41,862 nt of DNA from Kocuria subflava (lineage in GTDB: Bacteria; Actinomycetota; Actinomycetes; Actinomycetales; Micrococcaceae). The position numbers were made by a program, and so were the translations under genes. The stretch spans positions 1 through 41,862 of the forward strand of contig NZ_JAAVUN010000021.1 of the NCBI RefSeq assembly GCF_012163155.1. Direction: 5' to 3'. Shown piece after piece: positions 16,741 to 24,180 of the stretch (the first letter of the stretch is position 1; every line of letters begins with the position of its first letter). Below the pieces are notes generated by a model. It worked only from the letters and a program-made list of their open reading frames with translations. It did not search any database and was not told where the DNA came from.

Positions 16741-18234
16741 TCAGGATCGACGACGGCGCGGGTGGTTGCGTCGTCGTCGATCCATCCACAGTGAGCCGTA
16801 AGCCGCCGGGATGAAAGCGGCGAAAACCAGCACGCGGCCCACATCCGATCCTGCCAACGTCATCCAGACGTAGACCGCCAGGACTGCCAGGGGAATCCAC
16901 GGCGTGACCACCGGAAACGGCTTGCGCATGGACACCGTGATCAGGCTTCCCAGCCCCGCGATCAGCGGCGCCAGAAGGCTGCGCAAGGTCGTGTGCTCGC
17001 CGACCAGCAGATGACCAGCCACCGCGGCCATCACGATCACCACGCTTGCCACGGACACCTTGACCAACACCGGGTTGGCGCCAATTCGCTGCCTGACCGT
17101 GGCACCGGCGCCCACTCCCGCACCAGCGGTGGCCCAGCCTTGCTGCCGCAGACGAGCCAAGAGTGCGGGATCCCAGGGCTGAGGCCCAGCGGTCCCGGGC
17201 TGCGGAAACCCCGTGATCGGCGTGTCATCTGCACGCACCCACGTCAGCAGATCCGCCCACGCCTCTGGATAGATCGCTACGAACACCTGGTCCTCGGTGG
17301 TGTCAACCGCCCATCCAGGGACCCTGACTATGTGCTGACCCCTCCTGCTGGTCACCTCCATGGAGCGCAATTGGTCGCCGGCAATCTCCCGCGCGGCGGA
17401 GTCACTGCCACCGGATTCCGCATGCTCCACAACGGCAGCACACCCACCCTCCCGCAGCATCACCTCCAACAGCTGCGTCCGATTGGCGGCACCCATCCAG
17501 CCCATCAGCTCCAGAACACGTTGCTCGGCGGCCTGCCACCGCTGGGCGTCGCCCACCCCGGCCCGAACCAATCGATCGCTGAGTTCGCGATACAGCGTCA
17601 ACGCAGCGGGTCCGGTGGGCACCTCCTGCGGAGGGTTTTCTTGCCGGTTACGGCGGACCTGCAGCGCCATGTCAGCGCGGGCCACATCAGCGGCGTCCAC
17701 GGGAGTTTCCTGCTCCAGCCTCCGTAGGAAGGGGTCCACGTCACGACTTGCCGAAGTCTCCATGGCAGCCAACAGCACCTCACAGCGTGCAGGGTCCTGA
17801 CGCCACGTGGCCTCCGGCAGCATGTGGGTCAGCAACCCGTGGGCCGGACCTCCCGTTCCACTGAGGGCTATGGCTGTGCAGGCGGCGTTCCATTCGTCGT
17901 CGTGAATGGGGCGAACACGGGCTCCTTGGGTCCTGTTGACCGTGTGGAATCGCATCATCAGTGTCTGAGTGGCGTGCGGTGGAGGCTGAGGAGTGAGGGT
18001 TGCTATCATCAGGCAGGTCATGGCCAGCAGCTCGATCCGTTCGGCCTGCGCTCTGTTCACACTGGTGGTCTGGGCGTAACGCTGGTAGATCCGGGCGCAG
18101 ACATCGCCGTGGTCCGGGACGCGGGCCGCCATCATGGCCTCAGCCGCGCGCAACGCTGCATCCAGCTTCTGCCCCGAGTGCTTCAGAGAGGACGCCCAGG
18201 GCAGCAGATGCGTCTGAACGGTCAGGGGATCCAT
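16741..18234 (-). CDS. Unknown protein with C-terminal membrane domain
   Basis: I do not recognise this 497-residue protein. Residues about 1-390 are soluble, helix-rich and alanine-rich, with no catalytic motif that I can identify. Residues about 394-487 hold four hydrophobic segments (for example VASVVIVMAAVAGHLLVG and IPLAVLAVYVWMTL). The C-terminus DRRRRNHPRRRRS is strongly basic, so it should lie in the cytoplasm. It converges with the calcium-binding protein gene 24 bp away, with no clear terminator between. There is no Shine-Dalgarno sequence; TAACGT ends 6 nt before the ATG, suggesting a leaderless mRNA. Together with its neighbour it forms the cargo between repeat copies A and B. Confidence 0.75.
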   Translation of the reverse strand: MDPLTVQTHLLPWASSLKHSGQKLDAALRAAEAMMAARVPDHGDVCARIYQRYAQTTSVNRAQAERIELLAMTCLMIATLTPQPPPHATQTLMMRFHTVNRTQGARVRPIHDDEWNAACTAIALSGTGGPAHGLLTHMLPEATWRQDPARCEVLLAAMETSASRDVDPFLRRLEQETPVDAADVARADMALQVRRNRQENPPQEVPTGPAALTLYRELSDRLVRAGVGDAQRWQAAEQRVLELMGWMGAANRTQLLEVMLREGGCAAVVEHAESGGSDSAAREIAGDQLRSMEVTSRRGQHIVRVPGWAVDTTEDQVFVAIYPEAWADLLTWVRADDTPITGFPQPGTAGPQPWDPALLARLRQQGWATAGAGVGAGATVRQRIGANPVLVKVSVASVVIVMAAVAGHLLVGEHTTLRSLLAPLIAGLGSLITVSMRKPFPVVTPWIPLAVLAVYVWMTLAGSDVGRVLVFAAFIPAAYGSLWMDRRRRNHPRRRRS

Positions 18235-18240
18235 GCCGTT

Positions 18241-18246
18241 ACGTTA
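18241..18246 (-). promoter_or_regulatory. -10 box of a probably leaderless promoter
   Basis: TAACGT on the minus strand ends 6 nt before the ATG at 18234, the same spacing as the TAGATT box of the monooxygenase gene. No clear -35 box is seen; that position falls just beside repeat copy B. Confidence 0.4.
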
Positions 18247-18263
18247 GCAAACGCGTGACACCG

Positions 18264-18339
18264 CCCGTGAGATCACCACCTGATGCTGAGATCACCAGCA
18301 ACGGGGTGTCATCTCAACATCGGGTGGTGATCTCACGGG
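18264..18339. repeat. Palindromic repeat, family 1, copy B
   Basis: The arms 18264-18285 and 18318-18339 (22 bp each) pair at 21 of 22 positions, beginning CCCGTGAGATCACC and ending GGTGATCTCACGGG. Within it TGAGAT/ATCTCA forms an inner hairpin. It shares 55 identical bases with copy A at 15484. It lies between the scpB stop (18355) and the unknown membrane-protein gene, so it may also act as a terminator for scpB. Confidence 0.92.
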
Positions 18340-18354
18340 GAGGGCAGGGAAGGG

Positions 18355-19029
18355 CTATCCCCTGAACTCCTCCAGCTCATCCACACCCGGCAGGTGCGGG
18401 GAAATCTGCGGCAGCTCCTCCAGGGAGTCCAATCCCAGCTTCTCCAAGAAATACGGCGTGGTGGCATACAGCAGCGCTCCGCTGATGGGGTCCCGGTCCA
18501 CCTCCGCCAGCAGGCCACGAGCCACCAGGGTGCGCATCACCCCGTCCACGTTGACCCCACGGATCGCAGAAACCCGTGCTCGGCTCACCGGCTGCCGATA
18601 GGCCACCACCGCCAGGGTCTCCATGGCCGCCCGACTCAATCGCGAGGTCTGCCCTTCCAACACGAACGCCTGCACCACCGGGGCGAATTCAGCGCGTGAG
18701 TAGAACCGCCATCCGCCGCCCACCGTGCGCAGCTCAAAACCCCGGGGTACGACGCCGGAGCTCACCTGGCCCGCCCCGTCCTCACTGATCGCGGGGTCAG
18801 CAACGGAAGTGGTGTCGGCACTGAGTCCGTCGTATTCGGCGCGCAGGGAATCGAGCGCGGCGCGGACCTCGGCCACGGGTACGGCCAGGACTTTGGAGAG
18901 GTCGAATTCACTCACAGGCCGGTCGGCCACCATCAAGATGGCTTCCAGGGCAGCGGCCAGTCCACCGGGCAGGGTGTCCACGTCCACCGGAGCCTGGCGC
19001 TTTCCGGCGGCCTCGGGTTCATTGCTCAC
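18355..19029 (-). CDS. scpB: Segregation and condensation protein B
   Basis: ScpB is the winged-helix kleisin partner that dimerises and joins ScpA and SMC in chromosome condensation. The 224-residue protein contains LAAALEAILMVADRPVS near the N-terminus and the conserved core LSRAAMETLAVVAYRQPVSR, then IRGVNVDGVMRTLVARGLL and PYFLEKLGLDSLEELPQ. I chose GTG 19029: it overlaps the scpA stop as GTGA and AGGAGG lies 7 nt upstream. The last gene of the parA-scpA-scpB operon, it ends just before repeat copy B, where rluB would normally follow. Confidence 0.95.
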   Translation of the reverse strand: MSNEPEAAGKRQAPVDVDTLPGGLAAALEAILMVADRPVSEFDLSKVLAVPVAEVRAALDSLRAEYDGLSADTTSVADPAISEDGAGQVSSGVVPRGFELRTVGGGWRFYSRAEFAPVVQAFVLEGQTSRLSRAAMETLAVVAYRQPVSRARVSAIRGVNVDGVMRTLVARGLLAEVDRDPISGALLYATTPYFLEKLGLDSLEELPQISPHLPGVDELEEFRG

Positions 19030-19928
19030 GCGGACACCTCCTGGGGCGTCACGGAAGCATCGGCTCCGTCGTCGTCGGGAAGAACCGGGCGGTCGTGTTC
19101 GTCGGACAACCGGTCCGCCGTCCAATCGGAGGCAGCAGTCCAGGTGACCCAGAGTTCGTCCAGGGGGTGCTCCTGGCGCAGGTCCACGGCCCGGTCGCGG
19201 AAGAGTTCCAGCAGGGCCAGGAAGCGGACCACCACCACCAGCACGGATTCGGCGTGGGCGATCAGGGACCGGAAACCGTGTTCGGCGCCGTCTTCCAGCA
19301 GCAGGCGCAGTTCCTCAGCCTCCTGCCGGACCGTCACCGCAAAGCCGTGCAGGTGATCCGTTCCCACCTCCGTGGGGGTCTCCGTCCGGGCTTCAAATGC
19401 CTTGCGTGCAATCTCCGCAAACTGCTCCGGCGTGGTACGCCACACCAACTCGGGCAGCAGGGAGGCGAACTCCGGATCCAACGGGACCGAACGGGCCTGG
19501 CGCGCAGATTCAATGCGCATGGACTCCCCCATGAGAGCCGCCACGTCCTTGAAGGCCTTGTACTGCAGCAACCGGGCGAACAACAGGTCCCGGGCCTCCA
19601 GCAGCGCAAGGTCCTCCTCATCGCTGACCTCTCCACGGGGCAGCAACCGGGCGGCCTTCAAATCCAGCAGGGTTGCAGCAATCACCAAGAACTCGGAGGC
19701 TGCATCCAGAGCAGCCGGTGAATTCTCCAGACGCAGAGCACGGACGTACTCAATGAACTCGTCAGTCACCTGCGCCAGGGACACCGTGGTGATGTCCAGC
19801 TCGTGCTTGCCGATCAAGCCCAACAAGACCTCGAACGGGCCGGCAAAGTTCTCCAGCTCCACCGCGAACCCGGAGGACAGACCCGGTGAGAGTTCACCGG
19901 CGTCCACCTCGGGCACCAGCGTGCTCAT
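19026..19928 (-). CDS. scpA: Segregation and condensation protein A (kleisin)
   Basis: ScpA is the kleisin of the bacterial SMC complex. The 300-residue protein has the N-terminal helical segment VELENFAGPFEVLLGLIGKH, then ELDITTVSLAQVTDEFIEYV and the conserved AASEFLVIAATLLDLKAARL, ending in a winged-helix region (VVVVRFLALLELFRDRAV). The acidic tail is normal for actinobacteria. ATG 19928 shares one base with the parA stop (TGATG) and the 3' end overlaps scpB. Confidence 0.96.
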   Translation of the reverse strand: MSTLVPEVDAGELSPGLSSGFAVELENFAGPFEVLLGLIGKHELDITTVSLAQVTDEFIEYVRALRLENSPAALDAASEFLVIAATLLDLKAARLLPRGEVSDEEDLALLEARDLLFARLLQYKAFKDVAALMGESMRIESARQARSVPLDPEFASLLPELVWRTTPEQFAEIARKAFEARTETPTEVGTDHLHGFAVTVRQEAEELRLLLEDGAEHGFRSLIAHAESVLVVVVRFLALLELFRDRAVDLRQEHPLDELWVTWTAASDWTADRLSDEHDRPVLPDDDGADASVTPQEVSA

Positions 19929-20821
19929 CAGGGAGCGCCCCCGCGGGAGATCAGTTCGCGGGCCAACTGGCGGTAGGCCTCCGCACCGGCATGGTTGGAG
20001 GCAAAGGACAAGATGGGTTCAGCGGCCACGGTGGCATCCGGGAACTTCACGGTGCGCTTGATGACGGTGTCGAACACCTTGTCCCCAAAGGCCTCCACAA
20101 TACGATCCAGCACCTCACGCGAATGCAGGGTGCGGGAGTCGAACATGGTGGCCACCACGCCGTCGATGCTCAGCTTGGGGTTCAGGCGGTCCTGGACCTT
20201 CTCAATGGAGTCCACCAGCAGGGCCACGGCACGCAGGGCGAAGAATTCGCAGATCAGCGGGATGATCACGCCGTGGGAGGCCGTCAGTGCGTTGACGGTC
20301 AACAGACCCAGGGAGGGCTGGCAGTCAATCAGGATGACGTCGTAGTGCTCCTCCACCTTGCGCAAGGCAGAGGCCAGCACCTGCTCACGCGCCACCTCCG
20401 TGACCAGCTGCACTTCAGCGGCGGAGAGGTCAATGTTGGCCGGCATGAGGTCGATGTTCTCCACCTCGGTCTCCAGGATCACGTCCCAGGGATCCACGCC
20501 GCGTTCCATCATCACGTTGTAGATGGTCTGATCCAGCTCATGCGGGTTCACACCAAAACCAGCAGACAGCGCACCCTGGGGGTCAAAGTCCACCATGAGC
20601 ACCTTGCGCCCACATTCGGCCAAGGCCGCACCCAAGTTGATGGTGGAGGTGGTTTTCCCCACGCCACCCTTCTGGTTCACCATCGCGATGATCCGCGCCG
20701 GCCCGTGAGACTCCAGCGGCGCAGGATCCGGGAAAGTCCTCAAGGGACGGCCGGTGGGGCCCACTTTGCCCGCGCTGGCATCGTCCAGTTCGGGAAACCG
20801 GGCCTCGCTCTTGCTGCTCAC
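19928..20821 (-). CDS. parA: ParA-family ATPase
   Basis: This 297-residue Walker-type ATPase has the deviant Walker A MVNQKGGVGKTTSTIN near residue 47, VDFDPQGALSAGFG and the Walker B-like VILIDCQPSLGLLTVNAL. In actinobacteria this ParA homologue sits beside scpAB and xerD, away from the parAB pair near the origin. Its role in segregation is inferred from family and neighbours. There is no parB next to it. The GTG at 20821 has GAGGAG 10 nt upstream. It probably heads the parA-scpA-scpB operon. Confidence 0.93.
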   Translation of the reverse strand: MSSKSEARFPELDDASAGKVGPTGRPLRTFPDPAPLESHGPARIIAMVNQKGGVGKTTSTINLGAALAECGRKVLMVDFDPQGALSAGFGVNPHELDQTIYNVMMERGVDPWDVILETEVENIDLMPANIDLSAAEVQLVTEVAREQVLASALRKVEEHYDVILIDCQPSLGLLTVNALTASHGVIIPLICEFFALRAVALLVDSIEKVQDRLNPKLSIDGVVATMFDSRTLHSREVLDRIVEAFGDKVFDTVIKRTVKFPDATVAAEPILSFASNHAGAEAYRQLARELISRGGAP

Positions 20822-20950
20822 TTAAGGTCGTCTCCTCGGTTGATCGCGTCATCTTCAGGTGCGGGAAGTGGCTGGCGGTCAGCTCACACACTTCGGCCAA
20901 GACTACCGCCGGGGCACTTTTTTCGCAGAACCACCCACTCCGGCTGCCCC

Positions 20951-21003
20951 GGTGGATGCACGACGACGGACGGTGGGCCGCGCCGTCGTCTTGCATCCCA
21001 CCC
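20951..21003. repeat. Imperfect hairpin upstream of parA
   Basis: GGTGGATGCA...GACGACGG (from 20951) can pair with CCGTCGTC...GCATCCCACC (to 21003), with small bulges. It is the first of four successive hairpins in the 410-bp space between prpE and parA. Confidence 0.55.
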
Positions 21004-21014
21004 TCCCCCACAGG

Positions 21015-21065
21015 CGAGTAGGCCGTTTGATCGCTGCTGGCTGGGGCGATCAAACGGCCTACTCG
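21015..21065. repeat. Perfect 19-bp hairpin
   Basis: CGAGTAGGCCGTTTGATCG (21015-21033) pairs perfectly with CGATCAAACGGCCTACTCG (21047-21065) around a 13-nt loop. No U-tract follows on either strand, so it is not a standard intrinsic terminator. Confidence 0.9.
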
Positions 21066-21080
21066 GCGGAAAAGGTGGGG

Positions 21081-21113
21081 GGCCACCGTCCGATGCGGGA
21101 GTGGACGGTGGCC
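21081..21113. repeat. Perfect 11-bp hairpin
   Basis: GGCCACCGTCC (21081-21091) pairs with GGACGGTGGCC (21103-21113) around an 11-nt loop. It is the third hairpin of the cluster, 15 bp from its neighbour. Confidence 0.85.
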
Positions 21114-21129
21114 CGAATGAGTCCGGGGG

Positions 21130-21187
21130 TCACGTGCAGCGTGGGCAGGAGCAACGGAGCAAAACTCCCGCCCCACACTGCACGTGA
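21130..21187 (-). terminator. Long hairpin downstream of prpE, probable terminator
   Basis: TCACGTGCAG (21130-21139) pairs perfectly with CTGCACGTGA (21178-21187). The stem continues with GTGGGC/GCCCCAC and GGAG/CTCC. It begins 45 nt after the prpE stop on the minus strand. There is no strong U-tract, so termination is inferred from position and stability. Confidence 0.55.
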
Positions 21188-21231
21188 TCCTGTCAGAACG
21201 GCGGTTTAAGCCTTGACGGCCCGGCCGGGTT

Positions 21232-23205
21232 TTAGTTCTGCGGACGCAAGACGCTGGAGATGGCCTCCAGCACGGCCGGGTCCTCGATGGTCGAAGGCAC
21301 CGGAGCTTCAACGCCGTCGGCGATCTGGCGCATGGTCTTGCGAAGGATCTTGCCGGAGCGGGTCTTGGGGAGTGCGTCCACCACAGCGATGTGCTTGAGG
21401 TCAGCCACCGCCCCGATCTGGTTACGCACCATGGCAACGAGTTCCTGGGTCACACGGTCCTCGTCAGTTTCGATACCGGCTTTGAGCACCACGTAACCGG
21501 AGGGTCGCTGTCCCTTGAGGTCATCAGCCACACCGATCACGGCGCACTCTGCCACCTTGGGGTGGGAGGAAAGCACCTGTTCCATGTGGCCGGTGGACAG
21601 ACGGTGCCCGGAGACGTTGATGACGTCATCGGTGCGGCCCATCACGTAGACGTAACCGTCCTGATCCATCAGCCCGGAGTCCCCCGTGGCGTAATAGCCG
21701 TCAAAGGCGGTGAGGTAGGAGTCGATGAAGCGTTGGTCGTTGCCCCACAACGTGGCCAGCGTGCCTGGCGGCAGCGGGAGCTTCACGGCAATGTTGCCTT
21801 CCTCGCCGCGTGCCACGGGATCGCCCAGCGGGTCCAGGATCTCCACCTGGTAACCCGGGATGGGCACCGTGGGGGAACCGGACTTCAGTTCCAAGGCCTC
21901 CAGGCCCATGGGGTTACCGGCAATGGCCCACCCGGTTTCGGTCTGCCACCAGTGGTCAACCACGGGCACACCCAGCACCTGCCCGGCCCAGCTCCAGGTC
22001 TCCGGGTCCAGTCGCTCACCGGCAACGTAGAGGGCACGCAGGCTGGAGATGTCGTAGTCCTCGACCAGTTCACCCTCCGGGTCCTGACGACGGATGGCGC
22101 GCAGCGCGGTGGGTGCGGTGAAGAACGAACGCACCTTGTGATCCTGGATCAACCGCCAGAACGCACCGGCATCCGGGGTCCCCACGGGCTTGCCTTCATA
22201 GATCACCGTGGTGGCACCGGCAATCAGCGGCCCGTAGACGATGTAGGAGTGGCCCACCACCCACCCGACGTCGGAGGCGGTGGCCATGACCTCGCCCGGG
22301 GCCACGTTGTAGATGTTCTCCATGGACCACGCCAGAGCTGTGGCGTGGCCACCGTTGTCCCGGACCACACCCTTGGGGGTGCCGGTGGTGCCAGAGGTGT
22401 AGAGCACGTACAGGGGGTCAGTGGCAGCCACCGGAACACAGTCGGCGGGATCGCTGTCAGCCACCGCCTCCGCCCAGGACTTCCAGTTCACCCCCATGCT
22501 GCCCTGCTCAGCTGCTGCCTGCATTTCAGCAACGGTGTGCTCAAAACCGTCACGCTCGTGCACCAGGACCGTGCCCGGAGTGTGGCCGGCCATCCCAATT
22601 GCGTCAGCCACTGCGGGCAGGTACTCAATGCGCCGCTTGGGCTCCACACCACCGGAAGCCGTCACGACGACGGTCGGTTGGCAATCATCAATGCGCACCG
22701 CCAACTCCTTGGGTGCAAATCCGCCGAACACCACCGAGTGGACGGCACCCAAGCGGGCGATGGCCAGCATGGCAATGGCGGCCTGCGGGATCATGGGCAG
22801 GTAGATCAGCACACGATCCCCCTTGCCCACACCAGCGGCTGCCAGGGCCCCGGCGAACCCGGCAACCTGCTCCTGCAGCTGCGCATAGGTGATGCTCTCT
22901 TGCAGCCCCAGCACGGCGGAGTCGTAAATGATGGCCGTGCGGTCCCCGTTGCCGGCCTCCACATGACGGTCCACCGCGTTGTAGCAGGTGTTCAGCACGC
23001 CGTCCGGGAACCAGCGGTAGACGGGTGCCCTGGAGTCATCCAGGGCACGAGTGGGCTTGGTCTCCCAGTCGATGCGCTCGGTGGCCTCCAGCCAGAAGCC
23101 TTCCGGATCCTCCACGCTGCGGGTGAATGCCGCGCCGTAGGTGCCGTTGCCCGGCAGGGAGGCGGTGCCCGAGGACTGGTTGGAGTGGTCGTCATGGTGG
23201 CTCAT
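21232..23205 (-). CDS. prpE: Propionyl-CoA synthetase (acyl-CoA synthetase, AMP-forming)
   Basis: It activates propionate with ATP and CoA to propionyl-CoA, the first step of the methylcitrate cycle. The 657-residue protein has the ANL-superfamily motifs YTSGTTGTPKGVVRDNGGH, HWWQTETGWAIAGNP, YATGDSGLMDQDGYVYVMGR and the catalytic lysine in LPKTRSGKILRKTM near the C-terminus. The VVRDNGGH segment and the position next to prpDBC favour PrpE over acetyl-CoA synthetase, which may remain a side activity. ATG 23205 has GAAAGGAT upstream. It is divergent from the GntR gene, with two operator-like palindromes between. Confidence 0.9.
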   Translation of the reverse strand: MSHHDDHSNQSSGTASLPGNGTYGAAFTRSVEDPEGFWLEATERIDWETKPTRALDDSRAPVYRWFPDGVLNTCYNAVDRHVEAGNGDRTAIIYDSAVLGLQESITYAQLQEQVAGFAGALAAAGVGKGDRVLIYLPMIPQAAIAMLAIARLGAVHSVVFGGFAPKELAVRIDDCQPTVVVTASGGVEPKRRIEYLPAVADAIGMAGHTPGTVLVHERDGFEHTVAEMQAAAEQGSMGVNWKSWAEAVADSDPADCVPVAATDPLYVLYTSGTTGTPKGVVRDNGGHATALAWSMENIYNVAPGEVMATASDVGWVVGHSYIVYGPLIAGATTVIYEGKPVGTPDAGAFWRLIQDHKVRSFFTAPTALRAIRRQDPEGELVEDYDISSLRALYVAGERLDPETWSWAGQVLGVPVVDHWWQTETGWAIAGNPMGLEALELKSGSPTVPIPGYQVEILDPLGDPVARGEEGNIAVKLPLPPGTLATLWGNDQRFIDSYLTAFDGYYATGDSGLMDQDGYVYVMGRTDDVINVSGHRLSTGHMEQVLSSHPKVAECAVIGVADDLKGQRPSGYVVLKAGIETDEDRVTQELVAMVRNQIGAVADLKHIAVVDALPKTRSGKILRKTMRQIADGVEAPVPSTIEDPAVLEAISSVLRPQN

Positions 23206-23330
23206 GGCGGATCCTTTCGCGCTTCATGCGGGCGGTGGGCCCGTTGGGAGTCGTTGGCGGATGGCGTCAGCCAACAGTTGTCTCGCTCACCGGTCACAGT
23301 AGTGATCTCAGTCACCCAACGCCAGAGCTG

Positions 23331-23338
23331 TGTATACA
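23331..23338. promoter_or_regulatory. GntR-type operator, copy 1 (prpE side)
   Basis: The palindrome TGTATACA lies within CTGTGTATACATTT (23328-23341), an exact 14-bp duplicate of 23391-23404. FCD-type GntR regulators commonly bind short palindromes of this form. It lies about 125 bp upstream of prpE and contains TATACA, a possible -10 box on either strand. Confidence 0.7.
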
Positions 23339-23371
23339 TTTTCCGAAGTTTTTCTGCCTTTTTATCGGTTG

Positions 23372-23401
23372 TTGCTGCGCAAGCAGCCATCTGTGTATAC
23401 A
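23372..23401 (+). promoter_or_regulatory. Promoter and overlapping operator copy 2 for gntR-prpDBC
   Basis: TTGCTG (23372-23377), an 18-nt spacer and TATACA (23396-23401) make a plausible plus-strand promoter. The -10 box lies inside the second TGTATACA operator (23394-23401). Binding there should block transcription, so autoregulated repression is the simplest reading. The two operators are exactly 63 bp apart, about six helical turns. Confidence 0.6.
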
Positions 23402-23435
23402 TTTGGGGCACGTCCCGAATGAGAGGAGGATCACT

Positions 23436-24140
23436 GTGCGAGCCAGCCAGCGTGTGTACGAACAACTGCGGGCCGAGATCATCGACGGTGACCTCCCTCC
23501 CGGCCAGGTCCTGGCGGAAGTGGAGCAGTCCCAACGGTTCGGCATCTCCCGCACCCCGGTCCGTGAGGCCATCGGCCGGCTTGCCGCAGAAGGATTGGCA
23601 GAGCAGCAAGGTGGCCGCGGTGTGGTGGTCTCGGAAGTCACCGTGGATGACATCACTCCCCTGTTCGAGGTCCGCGAGGCCCTGGACATCCAAGCCGCCC
23701 GCCTGGCCGCGCTGCGCGGCAACCCGGCTGAGTTCACGGCATTGGCCGATCAGCTGGAGTCGGTGGCAAAAGACTTTGACACCGGACCGGTCCATCACGA
23801 CTCCTCGGCGGCCTACTACGACCTGGTGGAGCAGATGGACCGTGCCATCGATTCCGCTGCCGCCAACCCCTGGTTGGATGCCGCCTCCTCCACGGTGCGC
23901 ATGCAGCTGGCCCGTGTTCGCCGCCTGGCCGCCCACGATCCCTCCCGTTTGGCAGCCGCCGCACGGGAACACGCTCAGATCGCCCGCGCCGTCTCCACGG
24001 GCTCAGCCCAGTTGGCAGAAGCCGCCGTCCGGTTGCACCTGAGCAATGCCCTGAAATCCGCTTTGGCCAAGGCCCCGCCACATCCCCCTGCGCCAGAACA
24101 AGCAGATGCGGATCAGGTGGCCGCGGCGTCGTCGTCGTGA
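23436..24140 (+). CDS. GntR-family (FCD) regulator of the propionate locus
   Basis: This 234-residue regulator has an N-terminal winged helix-turn-helix (RVYEQLRAEIIDGDLPPGQ, FGISRTPVREAIGRLAAEGL) and a C-terminal helical FCD-type ligand domain (PLFEVREALDIQAARLAALR, then helices to about 215). I chose GTG 23436 since AGGAGGA lies 5 nt upstream. Lying between prpE and prpD, it is the probable local regulator of both units, responding perhaps to methylcitrate or a propionyl intermediate (inference). The coding end GCGGCGTCGTCGTCG gives AAASSS. Confidence 0.9.
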   Translation: MRASQRVYEQLRAEIIDGDLPPGQVLAEVEQSQRFGISRTPVREAIGRLAAEGLAEQQGGRGVVVSEVTVDDITPLFEVREALDIQAARLAALRGNPAEFTALADQLESVAKDFDTGPVHHDSSAAYYDLVEQMDRAIDSAAANPWLDAASSTVRMQLARVRRLAAHDPSRLAAAAREHAQIARAVSTGSAQLAEAAVRLHLSNALKSALAKAPPHPPAPEQADADQVAAASSS

Positions 24141-24180
24141 CTGAAGCACCCCAGACCCGAAGTACATGAGAGGAAACCCC

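Noticed and set aside
15486-18339. CRISPR array made of the repeated GTGAGATCACC palindromes
   Set aside because: Only two copies exist, 2.8 kb apart with genes between, and there are no spacers or cas genes.
18355-19125. scpB start at 19125
   Set aside because: The extra 32 residues are the antisense-like shadow of the scpA end. GTG 19029 has AGGAGG and a GTGA overlap.
21232-23205. Acetyl-CoA synthetase (acs) instead of prpE
   Set aside because: The VVRDNGGH segment and the divergent placement next to gntR-prpDBC fit propionyl-CoA synthetase better, although acetate may be a side substrate.
23127-23435. N-terminal extension of the GntR gene starting at 23127
   Set aside because: It would run through the prpE start and both operators. 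The GTG at 23436 has a strong ribosome site and gives a normal GntR N-terminus.
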